Shown: one piece after another, positions 39,701-47,293 of the stretch
Layout of the letters: each line of letters starts with the position of its first letter
Numbering within the stretch: the stretch's first letter is position 1
NCBI RefSeq assembly: GCF_900113945.1
Contig: NZ_FORG01000002.1
Location: forward strand, 248,001 to 312,000
Direction of reading: 5' to 3'
Length of the DNA stretch: 64,000 nt
From: Xenorhabdus mauleonii
GTDB taxonomy: Bacteria; Pseudomonadota; Gammaproteobacteria; Enterobacterales; Enterobacteriaceae
Position numbers and translations under genes: made by a program
Notes under the pieces: model-generated
The model's input: the letters and a program-made list of their open reading frames with translations, nothing else
The model's database searches: none
Told to the model about the DNA's origin: nothing

Positions 39701-40266
39701 TTCCGGATCTCTTCATCAAATCCGCCCGCCACAAAAGGCAACTGAGTCTCCGAATAGCCCACCAGCACTTGAGGTAACTGGGAAAGGGCAGACGATGCCG
39801 TCTTTGGCGGCAAACCCGCTGTTAAAGCAGCGACCTGCTTCCATTGGATAAGCTCATCACCAAACCAGGTTTTGACTGGTTGTTCCGCCCTGTTTTCCGT
39901 CAGGTTCCATTTGGTCGGGACGAGATAACCGCCCTCAATTGAGGGATGGTTTCCCGCCGCTCCAGTTTCCCCCAAAATCCACAGCAAGCTGCTTTCAGGT
40001 TCATGACAATGCAAAAATGCGAGATATTTTATGCAGGCAGAAAACAGCGACAAACGGTGCAGCGGAGAAGCGGCCGCCATAGTAAAAATTCTGTTGTTAA
40101 GTTTTTCAGGCAGAGGGAACGGGAGAGTGACGCAATCCGTCTTTGATACAGACTGTGCCGCCACAAAAAAGGGGCACCCCTGATATTCCGTATCCAATTG
40201 TTGCTGAACATACTCTTTTAATGCTTGTTTTTTTGCGTTCATCGCAATGGGATCATTAGTGAACAT
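33748..40266 (-). CDS. Terminal NRPS subunit: partial C, A-T-C-A-T-TE
   Basis: Predicted 2172 residues. The first ~270 look like the second half of a condensation domain and contain no HHxxxDG. A1 (about 290-800) has the core motif MTSGSEGKPKG and specificity code DYLFYGVVLK, which I cannot assign. A carrier with GGHSL follows near 855. Condensation domain with HHILVDK (last Gly replaced by Lys). A2 with YSSGTTGRPKG and code DGESIGSIAK, whose E239 suggests a basic side chain (Lys/Orn-like). Carrier with SGSSLS. Thioesterase with GYSLG, aspartate in FFDPNL and histidine in SHAEFI releases the product. It must be the last subunit. An AGGA site lies before the first ATG. Confidence 0.92.
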   Translation of the reverse strand: MFTNDPIAMNAKKQALKEYVQQQLDTEYQGCPFFVAAQSVSKTDCVTLPFPLPEKLNNRIFTMAAASPLHRLSLFSACIKYLAFLHCHEPESSLLWILGETGAAGNHPSIEGGYLVPTKWNLTENRAEQPVKTWFGDELIQWKQVAALTAGLPPKTASSALSQLPQVLVGYSETQLPFVAGGFDEEIRNKMEAGHYSLSLWCHARPEKTELHVRFNPCVVAPELIELLMERLILLLGSMVSDPAAPLASMQWITPQEQERVRALSAQQPMQPPQYQNVAQAITASIRDRADRHCLEVDEQSVSFRQLAQYTERLLLDPQLPEWASLGDCVLIVGAKGVEITLAAMACIRIGKPFCIQSNSVPERQLLDIIALQQTKTVLLQEEHSQLAAFFRQQGCRVIMLPEYQPASLAAMADISHSASLTELLRKGESVSPDAPLCAVMTSGSEGKPKGSLNTHRALLNISAEMHELYRSVGSRIASVSNHSFDYFVLECVQFLTQDIVLVIAPEDARIDAKKCVEFLREKQIDLLFTTTVFAEDIMELGDIPSLQQLYFGGENLRTLQKNNYQLFNVYGPSETGVLTTYLPIVRNDQKITIGKPFGGCQCAVVFPDTLELCPVGVQGELLIGGVGVGAGYFNRPDLTEKAFINLNTEWLTGRYYRSGDLCCWNTQGEIEILGRRDRQLKVNGFRIELDAVEKNVLDLPMVSEAAVISLEDKRQHALLGAFIVPAGPSVNEQHIRQALLGRMPAYMVPSQIVLITELPLTSTGKLDRQALKQRLGTMARDENARPIGATQEWLAACWGQHLELEVEALSVKKSFFSLGGHSLRAVKVLVDIQQHFGSQMTLPEFFKNDTIEMLAEFIDRNSAGDERDEADNFWHLLEMPAAISTDGRGVLSAQEARLYAEYRLNPESRVFELPLEIPLSDAISAEAAKQALQTLLDRHDILRSRYRIDDEGVPYAEILPSLNVEQVLFDDLQQWQQVQGQPFDLEEGPLVRGHLQNVNTQQACLQLQIHHILVDKPSLEILLREFEHVLKQIPLPPVALSYRHYATALAEARKHPIWEQAEAFWKDYMTGLEFDPFGHGAVDAGWNMGLMSWDLSAEDKVAVQQLCYTLNITPAMFFLSVWGLTVAREGCSDVFSISVANALRPKHALDTVGMFVSLFPCAFRFDKPAGSFEQLVKQLTDEQWQSAEHLFYPVEEAFSLLSSDPRVFGSNPLLNVSYVYMDVADEMGTGIYAELDKEDLAKEVHGPLNLSVIHSEHSCRLVLESQSDVFSEPQLAAMANSYQAILQQILHHSPSALQVNTLIAPGAEEQQAFRPVQRRASYTPINAMLLAAFRTLGERPAVIDNEDIVTWEEFAELTASYAQMLNTASIRKALILGWAGSQMQAFLAACLLTHTTYLALEIETPEERIKEVIHHAEPDLVVNMDISAGAGTVAMDWRDFHSAKSCEDNPIAWILYSSGTTGRPKGICVTANTAAQYVDSLINRLSLNEALQANQSQAHAQQGVRVVQQFSPSFDGHIEEILLAWALQGTSVIADRYSLLDERKANEFLRRYRPDVISAAPALFSAWNRMPDLGPLPKVCISGGDFLVAGDIDQLLDKTQIWNSYGPTETCIAVSMVDCARLASDTALSIGTPFEHVAFAIVDKNGIRLRAGQWGELVIYGDFEHHGYLKDPILTASKFGQDEQGFFFRTGDLVMADKSGLFYLKGRMDDSCKVRGNFIGLGELENRARQYSGVIAAGAAVAFAGTPEACLVLAIEGESNAGQEHIQSGLQQYLARHYPRSHLPSALFSVESLPRTDVGKMDRQQIVALFHQWLESEQQIQGEQDPAADENLQKLMDCWRKCLGYKGALTLNSDFFLISGSSLSAVRLASQLETLFDVMFSPVDVFRHATLGEQWSLIQSRQGHVSNPAVAPDAQMEERCLNMDAPALPKLLLLPPALGGLVELQALANNLAGRVTVSVLTVQPAVTEDMSESAFKAMLLSTLASHLKAQENSSSRPLWLGGYSLGAEMLAALLSQMSLAQDDLLKRIDKLVFFDPNLKTDVFDGDVLYADFMQAFRDMNHQAGISREIGADIDAGALRQASPALYQEWHHYWLQHQLLESQTFYERVLALSLNSIPVIPVEMFFSDDADAESIAGLTQQLEERRSAHCAVHRCRGSHAEFIKQLSPDNFM

Positions 40267-40288
40267 TTCTCAATTTCCTATTTGATTT

Positions 40289-40462
40289 ATACCCTATGGA
40301 TTTCGAGTGACATCGATTTCAAGTGACAGCGAAGCGGCAAGGCAGTGCTCCCCCAAAGGCGCAGATGGCCGTATGTTTAGAAAAACAATTCTGTTTAGGA
40401 AAACAATGGCGGCGAGCGAGTGCAGCCAACAACGAGTCAATTTGAAAGGCGACGGGTATATT
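40289..40462. repeat. Rearranged ERIC-type repeat between two NRPS genes
   Basis: Starts TATACCCTATGGATTTCGAG and ends TTTGAAAGGCGACGGGTATA. It contains a duplicated 16-base start (ATTTC.AGTGACA..CG twice) and an internal 18-base duplication (GTTTAG.AAAACAA... twice), so it is longer than the other copies. It sits in the 220-base gap between two biosynthetic genes and would form a long hairpin in the mRNA. Confidence 0.75.
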
Positions 40463-40486
40463 GTTTTGCCAACCGGATTTCTCATC

Positions 40487-43400
40487 TCACCCGACATTCA
40501 GCGCGCTTTGTAAAGTCGCGCTAAACAGGGTTTCCCAGTTTTCTGTATTGTCGGTCACGTTGAATGAGAGTGCTTCCAGGTGGATATCAAAACCCTCAGC
40601 ATGTTCGGCAATCTCACATGTCAGGTTCCAATGTGACTGGCCGGTTGAGATATTGGGCGTTTCCAGTTGCCGGCAAGGTGTTCCGGCAATGCAGCCGTCA
40701 AATCCCTCTTTTTGGAAATAACCGAAAAAGGCCGCCGGCAACAATGCTTGTCTGGATAACACCGGATACTGTGCTGACAGTTCTTCGGCATCAAACAGGT
40801 AATGGCGGCAGGCCTCGCGTACCGCGTTGCTCACAGTGTCGAAATCCTGTCTTGCCGATCCGTTGGCATCGCCCTGTAATGTCATCCGCACAGGAAGCAC
40901 CGTCATCAGTGGAGCGATGACCGTTTGCTGCTCCGGTCTGTCCCTGCCGTGAAATATCATTGAGGTTAGTTGTTCCGGTGAGGTGAAAGAAGCATCGGAA
41001 GGCGAATTGGACGAATAGTCGGAAGATAAATTGGAAAAAGAATTCAAACCAGATTCCAACTGCGCTTTAAACCGTAAAAATATCGTCATGAAGAATTCGG
41101 GCACACTGATTTTCAGGCGCGATGTGAGCACTTCAACCTGTGCTTTATGCCCGGCATTCAGGCTTATCCGCCAAGAACCCGTAACAGCGTGACTGCCCGC
41201 AATGTCGGCAGGAGGCTGCCAATCCTGTAATTTCTCCCGCCAGAAATTCCCGTGCAATTGTTTCAGGGCGGCAAACTCGCTGCTGTAGAACAGGTCAGCA
41301 TAAGTAGCCAAGCTGATAGCAGAGCTGTTTCCCAAGGTAATGGCGTGACTTGCAGTACTTTCAGCCGCCAATTCGCTGCATATTTGCATCAATCCGGAAC
41401 CATCAATGCAGGCATGGGAAAAATCCAGCAATAACACAGGATTCGGTTCAGCAACCACCCATCGGCTGCGGACATTCATTCCATCTTCCAACGAGAAAGG
41501 ACGGACAAAATCACGCAAATCCTCTTCCAGTGAACCGAGGCTCTGGCGTTTCTCCAGACGGAAGACAAAGCGCTTGGCTGGCTGCAAATACAATTCATCA
41601 TCGAGCAGAATAAATTTCGCACTGAGGCTGGCGTGGCGGGCGAGGACTGACTGCAATACATTGCGCAATTGCTTAAGATCAGGCTCTGCCTCGAACGACA
41701 GGGCAACAAAGCTATTGTTGCTCAAATCATGGGGATTGAGTTTCAATGCCTTGTAAATAGCTTTCTGCGCAGGCAATGCCCGAATCATCTCCGCAGAAAC
41801 TGATTCGGCAACAATCAAGGAATCCGAAGATGCACGATCTTGCACGTTACTCAGTTCCGCATCGATAAGCGCCGCCTGCGAAGCCAGATCCAAATGGCTG
41901 ACCAATGCATTCAGCAGCACTGACACACCAAATTCTTGATGTATCCGCATCATGAGCGCCACAGCCAATAATGAGTGCCCGCCGGCTTCAAAAAAGTGGG
42001 TCTGGCGACCGGGAGGATTGATGTTCAACAGTTCCGCCCACAATTGGGCCAGCCGCGTTTCCGTTCCCGCACGGGGAAGTTCAGTCTCCTCACCCGGTGC
42101 ACCTGATATCACTGATGCAGCGGGAAGCGGCAATGCTTTACGATCCAGCTTACCGTTGGCGGTCAGGGGAAATGCCGCCAACCAAATGATATGGGATGGA
42201 ACCATAAACGCCGGCAAGCACGTCTGGAGATGCGCTTTCAGCGCTTGATTCAGGGCTTCCGGTTGTTTGTCCGCCAAATGCGTGTCCGCCGGATCCGTAA
42301 CAGAAGCAGGAATGACATAAGCGACCAGACGGGCATCCCCCGGCGTATCTTCCCGCACCAGCACCAGACACTCTTTTACACTGTCGTGTGATGACAAGGC
42401 GGCTTCCACCTCTCCCAATTCGATACGGAATCCCCGCAATTTCACCTGAAAATCATTGCGCCCCAAATATTCAATATCGCCATTGGGAAGATAGCGGGCC
42501 AGATCGCCGGTGCGGTACATCACGCCATCCGGTGCCGGGCCAAAGGGATCTTTGATGAACTTTTCCGCAGTCAGTTCAGGTTGATTGAGATAACCACGGG
42601 CAACCCCGACGCCGGCAATATGCAACTCGCCCACTGTTCCCACAGGCAATGGCTGGCCATAGGCATCCAGAATATAGAGCTGAATATTGTCAATTGGCTT
42701 GCCGATGGGAATGATGCTTTTTCCAATGCCCGCCTCGGCAATGCCGCCAGCCGTCTCCTCCATCGCCTTCAAACTGCAATTCCATGCACTGACATCTATT
42801 GCAGCTTCTGTCGGCCCATACAAGTTATGTAATTCAACATTGGCAAACTGTTCATGAAAGCGCTGTACACTGCGTGCGGGCAGTGCTTCGCCACTGCAAA
42901 ACACCCGTTTCATGCAATGCTCGGCACCAAGGGAAGCATGCGCCAAAAAGACGGACAACATGGAGGGAACAAAATGAAGGGTTGTGATTTTTTGCTCCCT
43001 AATCAGGGCGCTTAAGTAAAGGGGATCTTTATGCCCTTCGGGTTTCGCTACTGATAAACGGGCACCAAACATCAGTGGCCAGAAAAACTCCCAAACGGAG
43101 ACATCAAAACTGAACGGTGTTTTTTGCAAGACAACATCATCTTCCCCCAGCGCATAAGCCTTTTGCATCCACACCAGACGATTGACGACACCACGGTGTT
43201 CATTCATTACCCCTTTCGGCCGGCCAGTCGATCCTGAGGTATAAATCACATAAGCCAGATGGGAGGAGGTCAATCCCGTCTCGTCGGTCGATAAATCATC
43301 CGTGTCTTGCGCAGACCACTTGGAGATGTCTTCATTCAGGTCTATCAGCGCGGCACCTGTCTCGGTGGCATAGCCCGCCAGTAATGTACGCACTGTCTCT

Positions 43401-46400
43401 GAAACCCCGCGATGGGACAGCACGGCACGGGGAGCGGCATCGTGCAGCATGTAATCGAGCCTGTCTGCCGGATAATTCGGGTCAAGGGGCACATAGGCTC
43501 CTCCCGCTTTGAGCACTGCCAGCAACGCCACAACCATCTCGATGCTGCGCTCCACACACACGCCCACCAGCGCATCCGGGCCAACACCCAACTCAGTTCG
43601 CAAATAACGGGCCAGTTGATTCGCGGTTTGGTTCAGTTGCCGATAGCTCAAAGCATGACATGGCGCGCGACCTTCTGATTCAGTGCCTTCAAGTGCAGCA
43701 CCATCAAATGTGACAGCGATAGCGTCCGGCGTCCGTGTTACCTGTTCTTCAATCAACGCATGGAGACACGCCTGCTGTGGGAAATCAGCACGCGTCTGGT
43801 TCCACTGATACAGCAACTTGTCTCTTTCCTGTGCAGGCAGTGCATTGATGCGGCCAATCCTTCGCTCCGGCGCACTTGTCAGCGCAGCGACAATGTCTGA
43901 CAACGCGGTCTGCAAGTAATCGCCAATCAACTCCGGATTAAACCCTTCCCCAACTTGGGTATTGATGACAAAATCGCTGGCAAAATCATCCACATTGATG
44001 GAAACGGGATAATTCGTCCGCTCCATAACGCCGGAATAGCGGATGCCTTCCACGACCGATGGATTCACCGCCTGAAAAGGATCTGCCGAAGGAACATTGC
44101 GCACTTCGCTGTGGCGATAATTCAGCAGTGAGGTGAACAATGGCGTCCCTGCGGCGGCTTGCACAGATTTTTGGGCCAGTGCCAGTGATGCCTGTTCATG
44201 CCTGACCAATTGCGTCAGGGTATCCTGCGTTTCCCAAAGGCATTCGAGCACAGGCAAATTCCCCAACCGCATGCGGATTGGCAAGGTATTGATAAACTGC
44301 CCCATTACATTGATGGATGCCTCACCAGCAAACAGGCGTCCCAATAGCACCGTACCGAAAACCACATCATCTTGTCCGGTCAGGCAAGAAAGCACCTTGG
44401 CCCAAGCCAGATGGAAAATAGCAGCGACACTGACGCCATGCGTTTTAGCCTGTTGGCGGATCTGGTCATTCAACAGTTGCGGCAATGGGCGCCACGCTTC
44501 CACAATTGTGTCATTGCCTTTTAATGTCCCTCTTCCCAGAGCATTAGCGCCGGAATCGTTGCCCGCCCCCAATGGGGCCGAAGCCGGTTCATAATCCTGC
44601 AACAAGCCAGCAAAGAACGCCTGTTGTTCTTCCGGATGCACCATGTTGAAAAGCGTAACCATCGTCTGCCGGAACGATAAAGGGGAAACCTCGGCCAGTG
44701 GCTGCGAAAGCAACTGTGCCTCAATCTCAAGTTGCATCATCTCAATTGTTGCGTGATCTACCGTGATATGGTGAAGCAAATGCAGCAATACCCATTCATC
44801 CTGTCTGGCGTCATAACAGTAAAAACAGCGCTGCAAAGGTGCCTTGGTCATGTCAAAGCGCTGCATGGCAGGATCACAGTATTGTTTCAATGCAGCCACG
44901 GGCTCATCATGCTCTGCCGTCAATGGCAGTGCTTCCACGACCAAATCAGCATCCCGCCAAACCACCTGTACCGGCTGGGAAAGGCCTTCATAATGGATGC
45001 TGACACGAAATGCATCATGGCGGGCAATCGTGCGGCGCAGGACGTCAAGGTAAGCATGCAGCAATAACGGATTGCGAAAACGGGTCACTTGCCAAAGTAC
45101 ATAGGGATCGCCCCCTGAATCAGCAAGGGAGTGATACAAAATGCCTTGTTGCAGCGAACCAAGGGGATAAATAGCCTGAATATTGGCAGCGCCACCGGGG
45201 ATCACCGCAGATAATGCCTCCATTTCCGCCGGACTCAGCGGTTCCCACGGGAGGGGATTTTCCACCCCGTCGTGAGCCTTGTCAGCGGCATGTTCCTGCC
45301 GGAACGCCGCTTCGGGGCACGGCTGCAATTGTTCAGCCAGTTCAGACAATACCGGATATTGATATAGCGTCTGCGCATCCACCCTGAATCCACGGCGGCG
45401 CAATGCCAGCATCACATTGACGGCGAGAAGCGAATGGCCGCCCAAACTCAAGAAATGTGAATTCCGGCCAATTTTTTTCACGCCGAGCATTTCACTCCAT
45501 ACCTCAGCGACAGTGTGTTCCAACGCTGTTTTTGGCGGTTCAACGTCTTGTTGCATCAATGCATCAGGAGAGACAGCCGGGAATGCCTTGCGGTCAATCT
45601 TGCCGCTGGCGGATAAAGGAAAGTGGTCAACGATAACTATTGCGGCGGGACACAGGTAATCCGGCGCGGCATCCCTGACAAAACGCAGGATGCTCTCTTT
45701 GATTCCATCCTGCGATTGGCGTTGCAAAGCCCGTTCAGCAACAATGACAAAACCAACCAGCCGTTTTTCTGCTATTTCTTCTACATTGCCCTGTGGCAGA
45801 TTCCCCTTCTGTGTATATCCTCCTTGAGCCACGACAACCGCATCTCGTACAGCGGGGTGTGTCATCAGCAGAGCCTCAATTTCCCCCGGCTCTACCCGAT
45901 GGCCGCGTATTTTGACCTGAAAATCGATCCGGCCAAGCACATTCAGCAAGCCATTTGTCCCCCATTGCGCCAAATCACCGGTTCGGTACATGCGTTTGGA
46001 TGTTTCCCCATCCACCGCAATATCGACAAACTTAGCCGTGGTCTCTTCCGGGCGTTGGTGATAACCGTATGCCAATGGTATTCCGGCGACACACAGCTCT
46101 CCGGCTGAACCGTCCACAATTACCTGGTTCTGATCATCCAGCAGATAAATTTCAGCATTATCGATCGGCGTTCCAACAGAAGGCAGCGCAGGCCAATGGT
46201 CGGCGTCTCCCTCTAAGGTATAAGCTGTCACAACATGAGTTTCTGACGGGCCGTAATGATTGTGCAGGCGGCACTGGGGCAAGGTATGGAAAAATTGCCG
46301 GATGGCCGCAGTAATCACCAATTGCTCCCCTGCGGTAATGACATCAATAAGATTCGCAGGATAACAATCTTCAGACACAGCGGCCGAGGCCAAACTGTTT

Positions 46401-47293
46401 AATGCCACATAGGGCAGAAATATCCGTTCAACCCGTTGCTCAGACAAAAACGACAACAATGCAAGCGGATCGAGCCGCAACACATTGGGAATCAAGACCA
46501 ATTCCCCTCCGCTGGACAGGGTGGAAAAAATCTCCTGAAATGACACATCGAAACTTAACGGCGAGAACTGCAAGGTTTTTTTATGGGCATTGCCGCCGCC
46601 AGAACCCTCACTTTGATGTGTATTCTGCCAAACCAGCAGATTCACCAACGCCTTGTGCGGCATGCGGACGCCTTTGGGGTTGCCGGTTGAGCCTGAGGTA
46701 TAGATAAGATACGCAAGGCTGTCAGGCGTGCATGTTGCCGATAAATTTTCTTCGTCGGCAACATCCGCCTTATCCTGAGCCTGATAGGCAACTTTTGTTT
46801 GGGTAACGTCATGCTGATCCAGATCGATACAGCGAATCGAGTCGGGCAGCAAGGAAATAGTATCGCCGCGCGCAATAACCACAGACACGTTAGAATCGTG
46901 CAAAATATAGGCTTGGCGCTCTGCGGGATAACTGAGATCAACCGGCACATAAGCGGCACCCGCTTTTAAGACGCCACAAACCGCAACAATCGTATCAATG
47001 CCCCGATCCAAGCAGATGCCCACGGTTGAAATGGCATCATCAGACATTTCATTACTATTACTATCGCTATTCCTATCGCTTCCGAACACCTCCGTTTGCC
47101 CGCGATGGCGCCCAAGGTGATGGCGGCGCAGGTAATGTGCAAACCGGTTCGCCCGACGGTTCAATTGGTCATAAGATAGCGTCTGATCACCGAACCGAAC
47201 GGCAATGGCTTCCGGTGTTTTCATGACTTGCTGTTCAACCAATTGATGAACAGTATATTTATGTTGCCCTGATAACAACGACTTCTCACTCAT
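40487..47293 (-). CDS. NRPS subunit A(Pro)-T-C-A(Ser)-T-C
   Basis: Predicted 2268 residues, starting directly with an adenylation domain, so a C domain must come from a preceding subunit. A1: YTSGSTGNPKG, code DVQFIAHVVK, which is a known proline code. Carrier with LSLGGHSL. Condensation domain with IYPLGSLQQGILYHSL at its start and HHITVDH; the start resembles dual or DL-type C domains. A2: code DVWHFSLIDK, a serine code. Carrier with AGGHSL. A terminal C-type domain (about 1830-2268) has SHACIDG instead of HHxxxDG; the second, catalytic histidine is kept. A1 holds an odd Ser/Asp/Asn-rich insert near 63-85. Its ATG overlaps the peptidase stop codon (ATGA). Confidence 0.92.
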   Translation of the reverse strand: MSEKSLLSGQHKYTVHQLVEQQVMKTPEAIAVRFGDQTLSYDQLNRRANRFAHYLRRHHLGRHRGQTEVFGSDRNSDSNSNEMSDDAISTVGICLDRGIDTIVAVCGVLKAGAAYVPVDLSYPAERQAYILHDSNVSVVIARGDTISLLPDSIRCIDLDQHDVTQTKVAYQAQDKADVADEENLSATCTPDSLAYLIYTSGSTGNPKGVRMPHKALVNLLVWQNTHQSEGSGGGNAHKKTLQFSPLSFDVSFQEIFSTLSSGGELVLIPNVLRLDPLALLSFLSEQRVERIFLPYVALNSLASAAVSEDCYPANLIDVITAGEQLVITAAIRQFFHTLPQCRLHNHYGPSETHVVTAYTLEGDADHWPALPSVGTPIDNAEIYLLDDQNQVIVDGSAGELCVAGIPLAYGYHQRPEETTAKFVDIAVDGETSKRMYRTGDLAQWGTNGLLNVLGRIDFQVKIRGHRVEPGEIEALLMTHPAVRDAVVVAQGGYTQKGNLPQGNVEEIAEKRLVGFVIVAERALQRQSQDGIKESILRFVRDAAPDYLCPAAIVIVDHFPLSASGKIDRKAFPAVSPDALMQQDVEPPKTALEHTVAEVWSEMLGVKKIGRNSHFLSLGGHSLLAVNVMLALRRRGFRVDAQTLYQYPVLSELAEQLQPCPEAAFRQEHAADKAHDGVENPLPWEPLSPAEMEALSAVIPGGAANIQAIYPLGSLQQGILYHSLADSGGDPYVLWQVTRFRNPLLLHAYLDVLRRTIARHDAFRVSIHYEGLSQPVQVVWRDADLVVEALPLTAEHDEPVAALKQYCDPAMQRFDMTKAPLQRCFYCYDARQDEWVLLHLLHHITVDHATIEMMQLEIEAQLLSQPLAEVSPLSFRQTMVTLFNMVHPEEQQAFFAGLLQDYEPASAPLGAGNDSGANALGRGTLKGNDTIVEAWRPLPQLLNDQIRQQAKTHGVSVAAIFHLAWAKVLSCLTGQDDVVFGTVLLGRLFAGEASINVMGQFINTLPIRMRLGNLPVLECLWETQDTLTQLVRHEQASLALAQKSVQAAAGTPLFTSLLNYRHSEVRNVPSADPFQAVNPSVVEGIRYSGVMERTNYPVSINVDDFASDFVINTQVGEGFNPELIGDYLQTALSDIVAALTSAPERRIGRINALPAQERDKLLYQWNQTRADFPQQACLHALIEEQVTRTPDAIAVTFDGAALEGTESEGRAPCHALSYRQLNQTANQLARYLRTELGVGPDALVGVCVERSIEMVVALLAVLKAGGAYVPLDPNYPADRLDYMLHDAAPRAVLSHRGVSETVRTLLAGYATETGAALIDLNEDISKWSAQDTDDLSTDETGLTSSHLAYVIYTSGSTGRPKGVMNEHRGVVNRLVWMQKAYALGEDDVVLQKTPFSFDVSVWEFFWPLMFGARLSVAKPEGHKDPLYLSALIREQKITTLHFVPSMLSVFLAHASLGAEHCMKRVFCSGEALPARSVQRFHEQFANVELHNLYGPTEAAIDVSAWNCSLKAMEETAGGIAEAGIGKSIIPIGKPIDNIQLYILDAYGQPLPVGTVGELHIAGVGVARGYLNQPELTAEKFIKDPFGPAPDGVMYRTGDLARYLPNGDIEYLGRNDFQVKLRGFRIELGEVEAALSSHDSVKECLVLVREDTPGDARLVAYVIPASVTDPADTHLADKQPEALNQALKAHLQTCLPAFMVPSHIIWLAAFPLTANGKLDRKALPLPAASVISGAPGEETELPRAGTETRLAQLWAELLNINPPGRQTHFFEAGGHSLLAVALMMRIHQEFGVSVLLNALVSHLDLASQAALIDAELSNVQDRASSDSLIVAESVSAEMIRALPAQKAIYKALKLNPHDLSNNSFVALSFEAEPDLKQLRNVLQSVLARHASLSAKFILLDDELYLQPAKRFVFRLEKRQSLGSLEEDLRDFVRPFSLEDGMNVRSRWVVAEPNPVLLLDFSHACIDGSGLMQICSELAAESTASHAITLGNSSAISLATYADLFYSSEFAALKQLHGNFWREKLQDWQPPADIAGSHAVTGSWRISLNAGHKAQVEVLTSRLKISVPEFFMTIFLRFKAQLESGLNSFSNLSSDYSSNSPSDASFTSPEQLTSMIFHGRDRPEQQTVIAPLMTVLPVRMTLQGDANGSARQDFDTVSNAVREACRHYLFDAEELSAQYPVLSRQALLPAAFFGYFQKEGFDGCIAGTPCRQLETPNISTGQSHWNLTCEIAEHAEGFDIHLEALSFNVTDNTENWETLFSATLQSALNVG

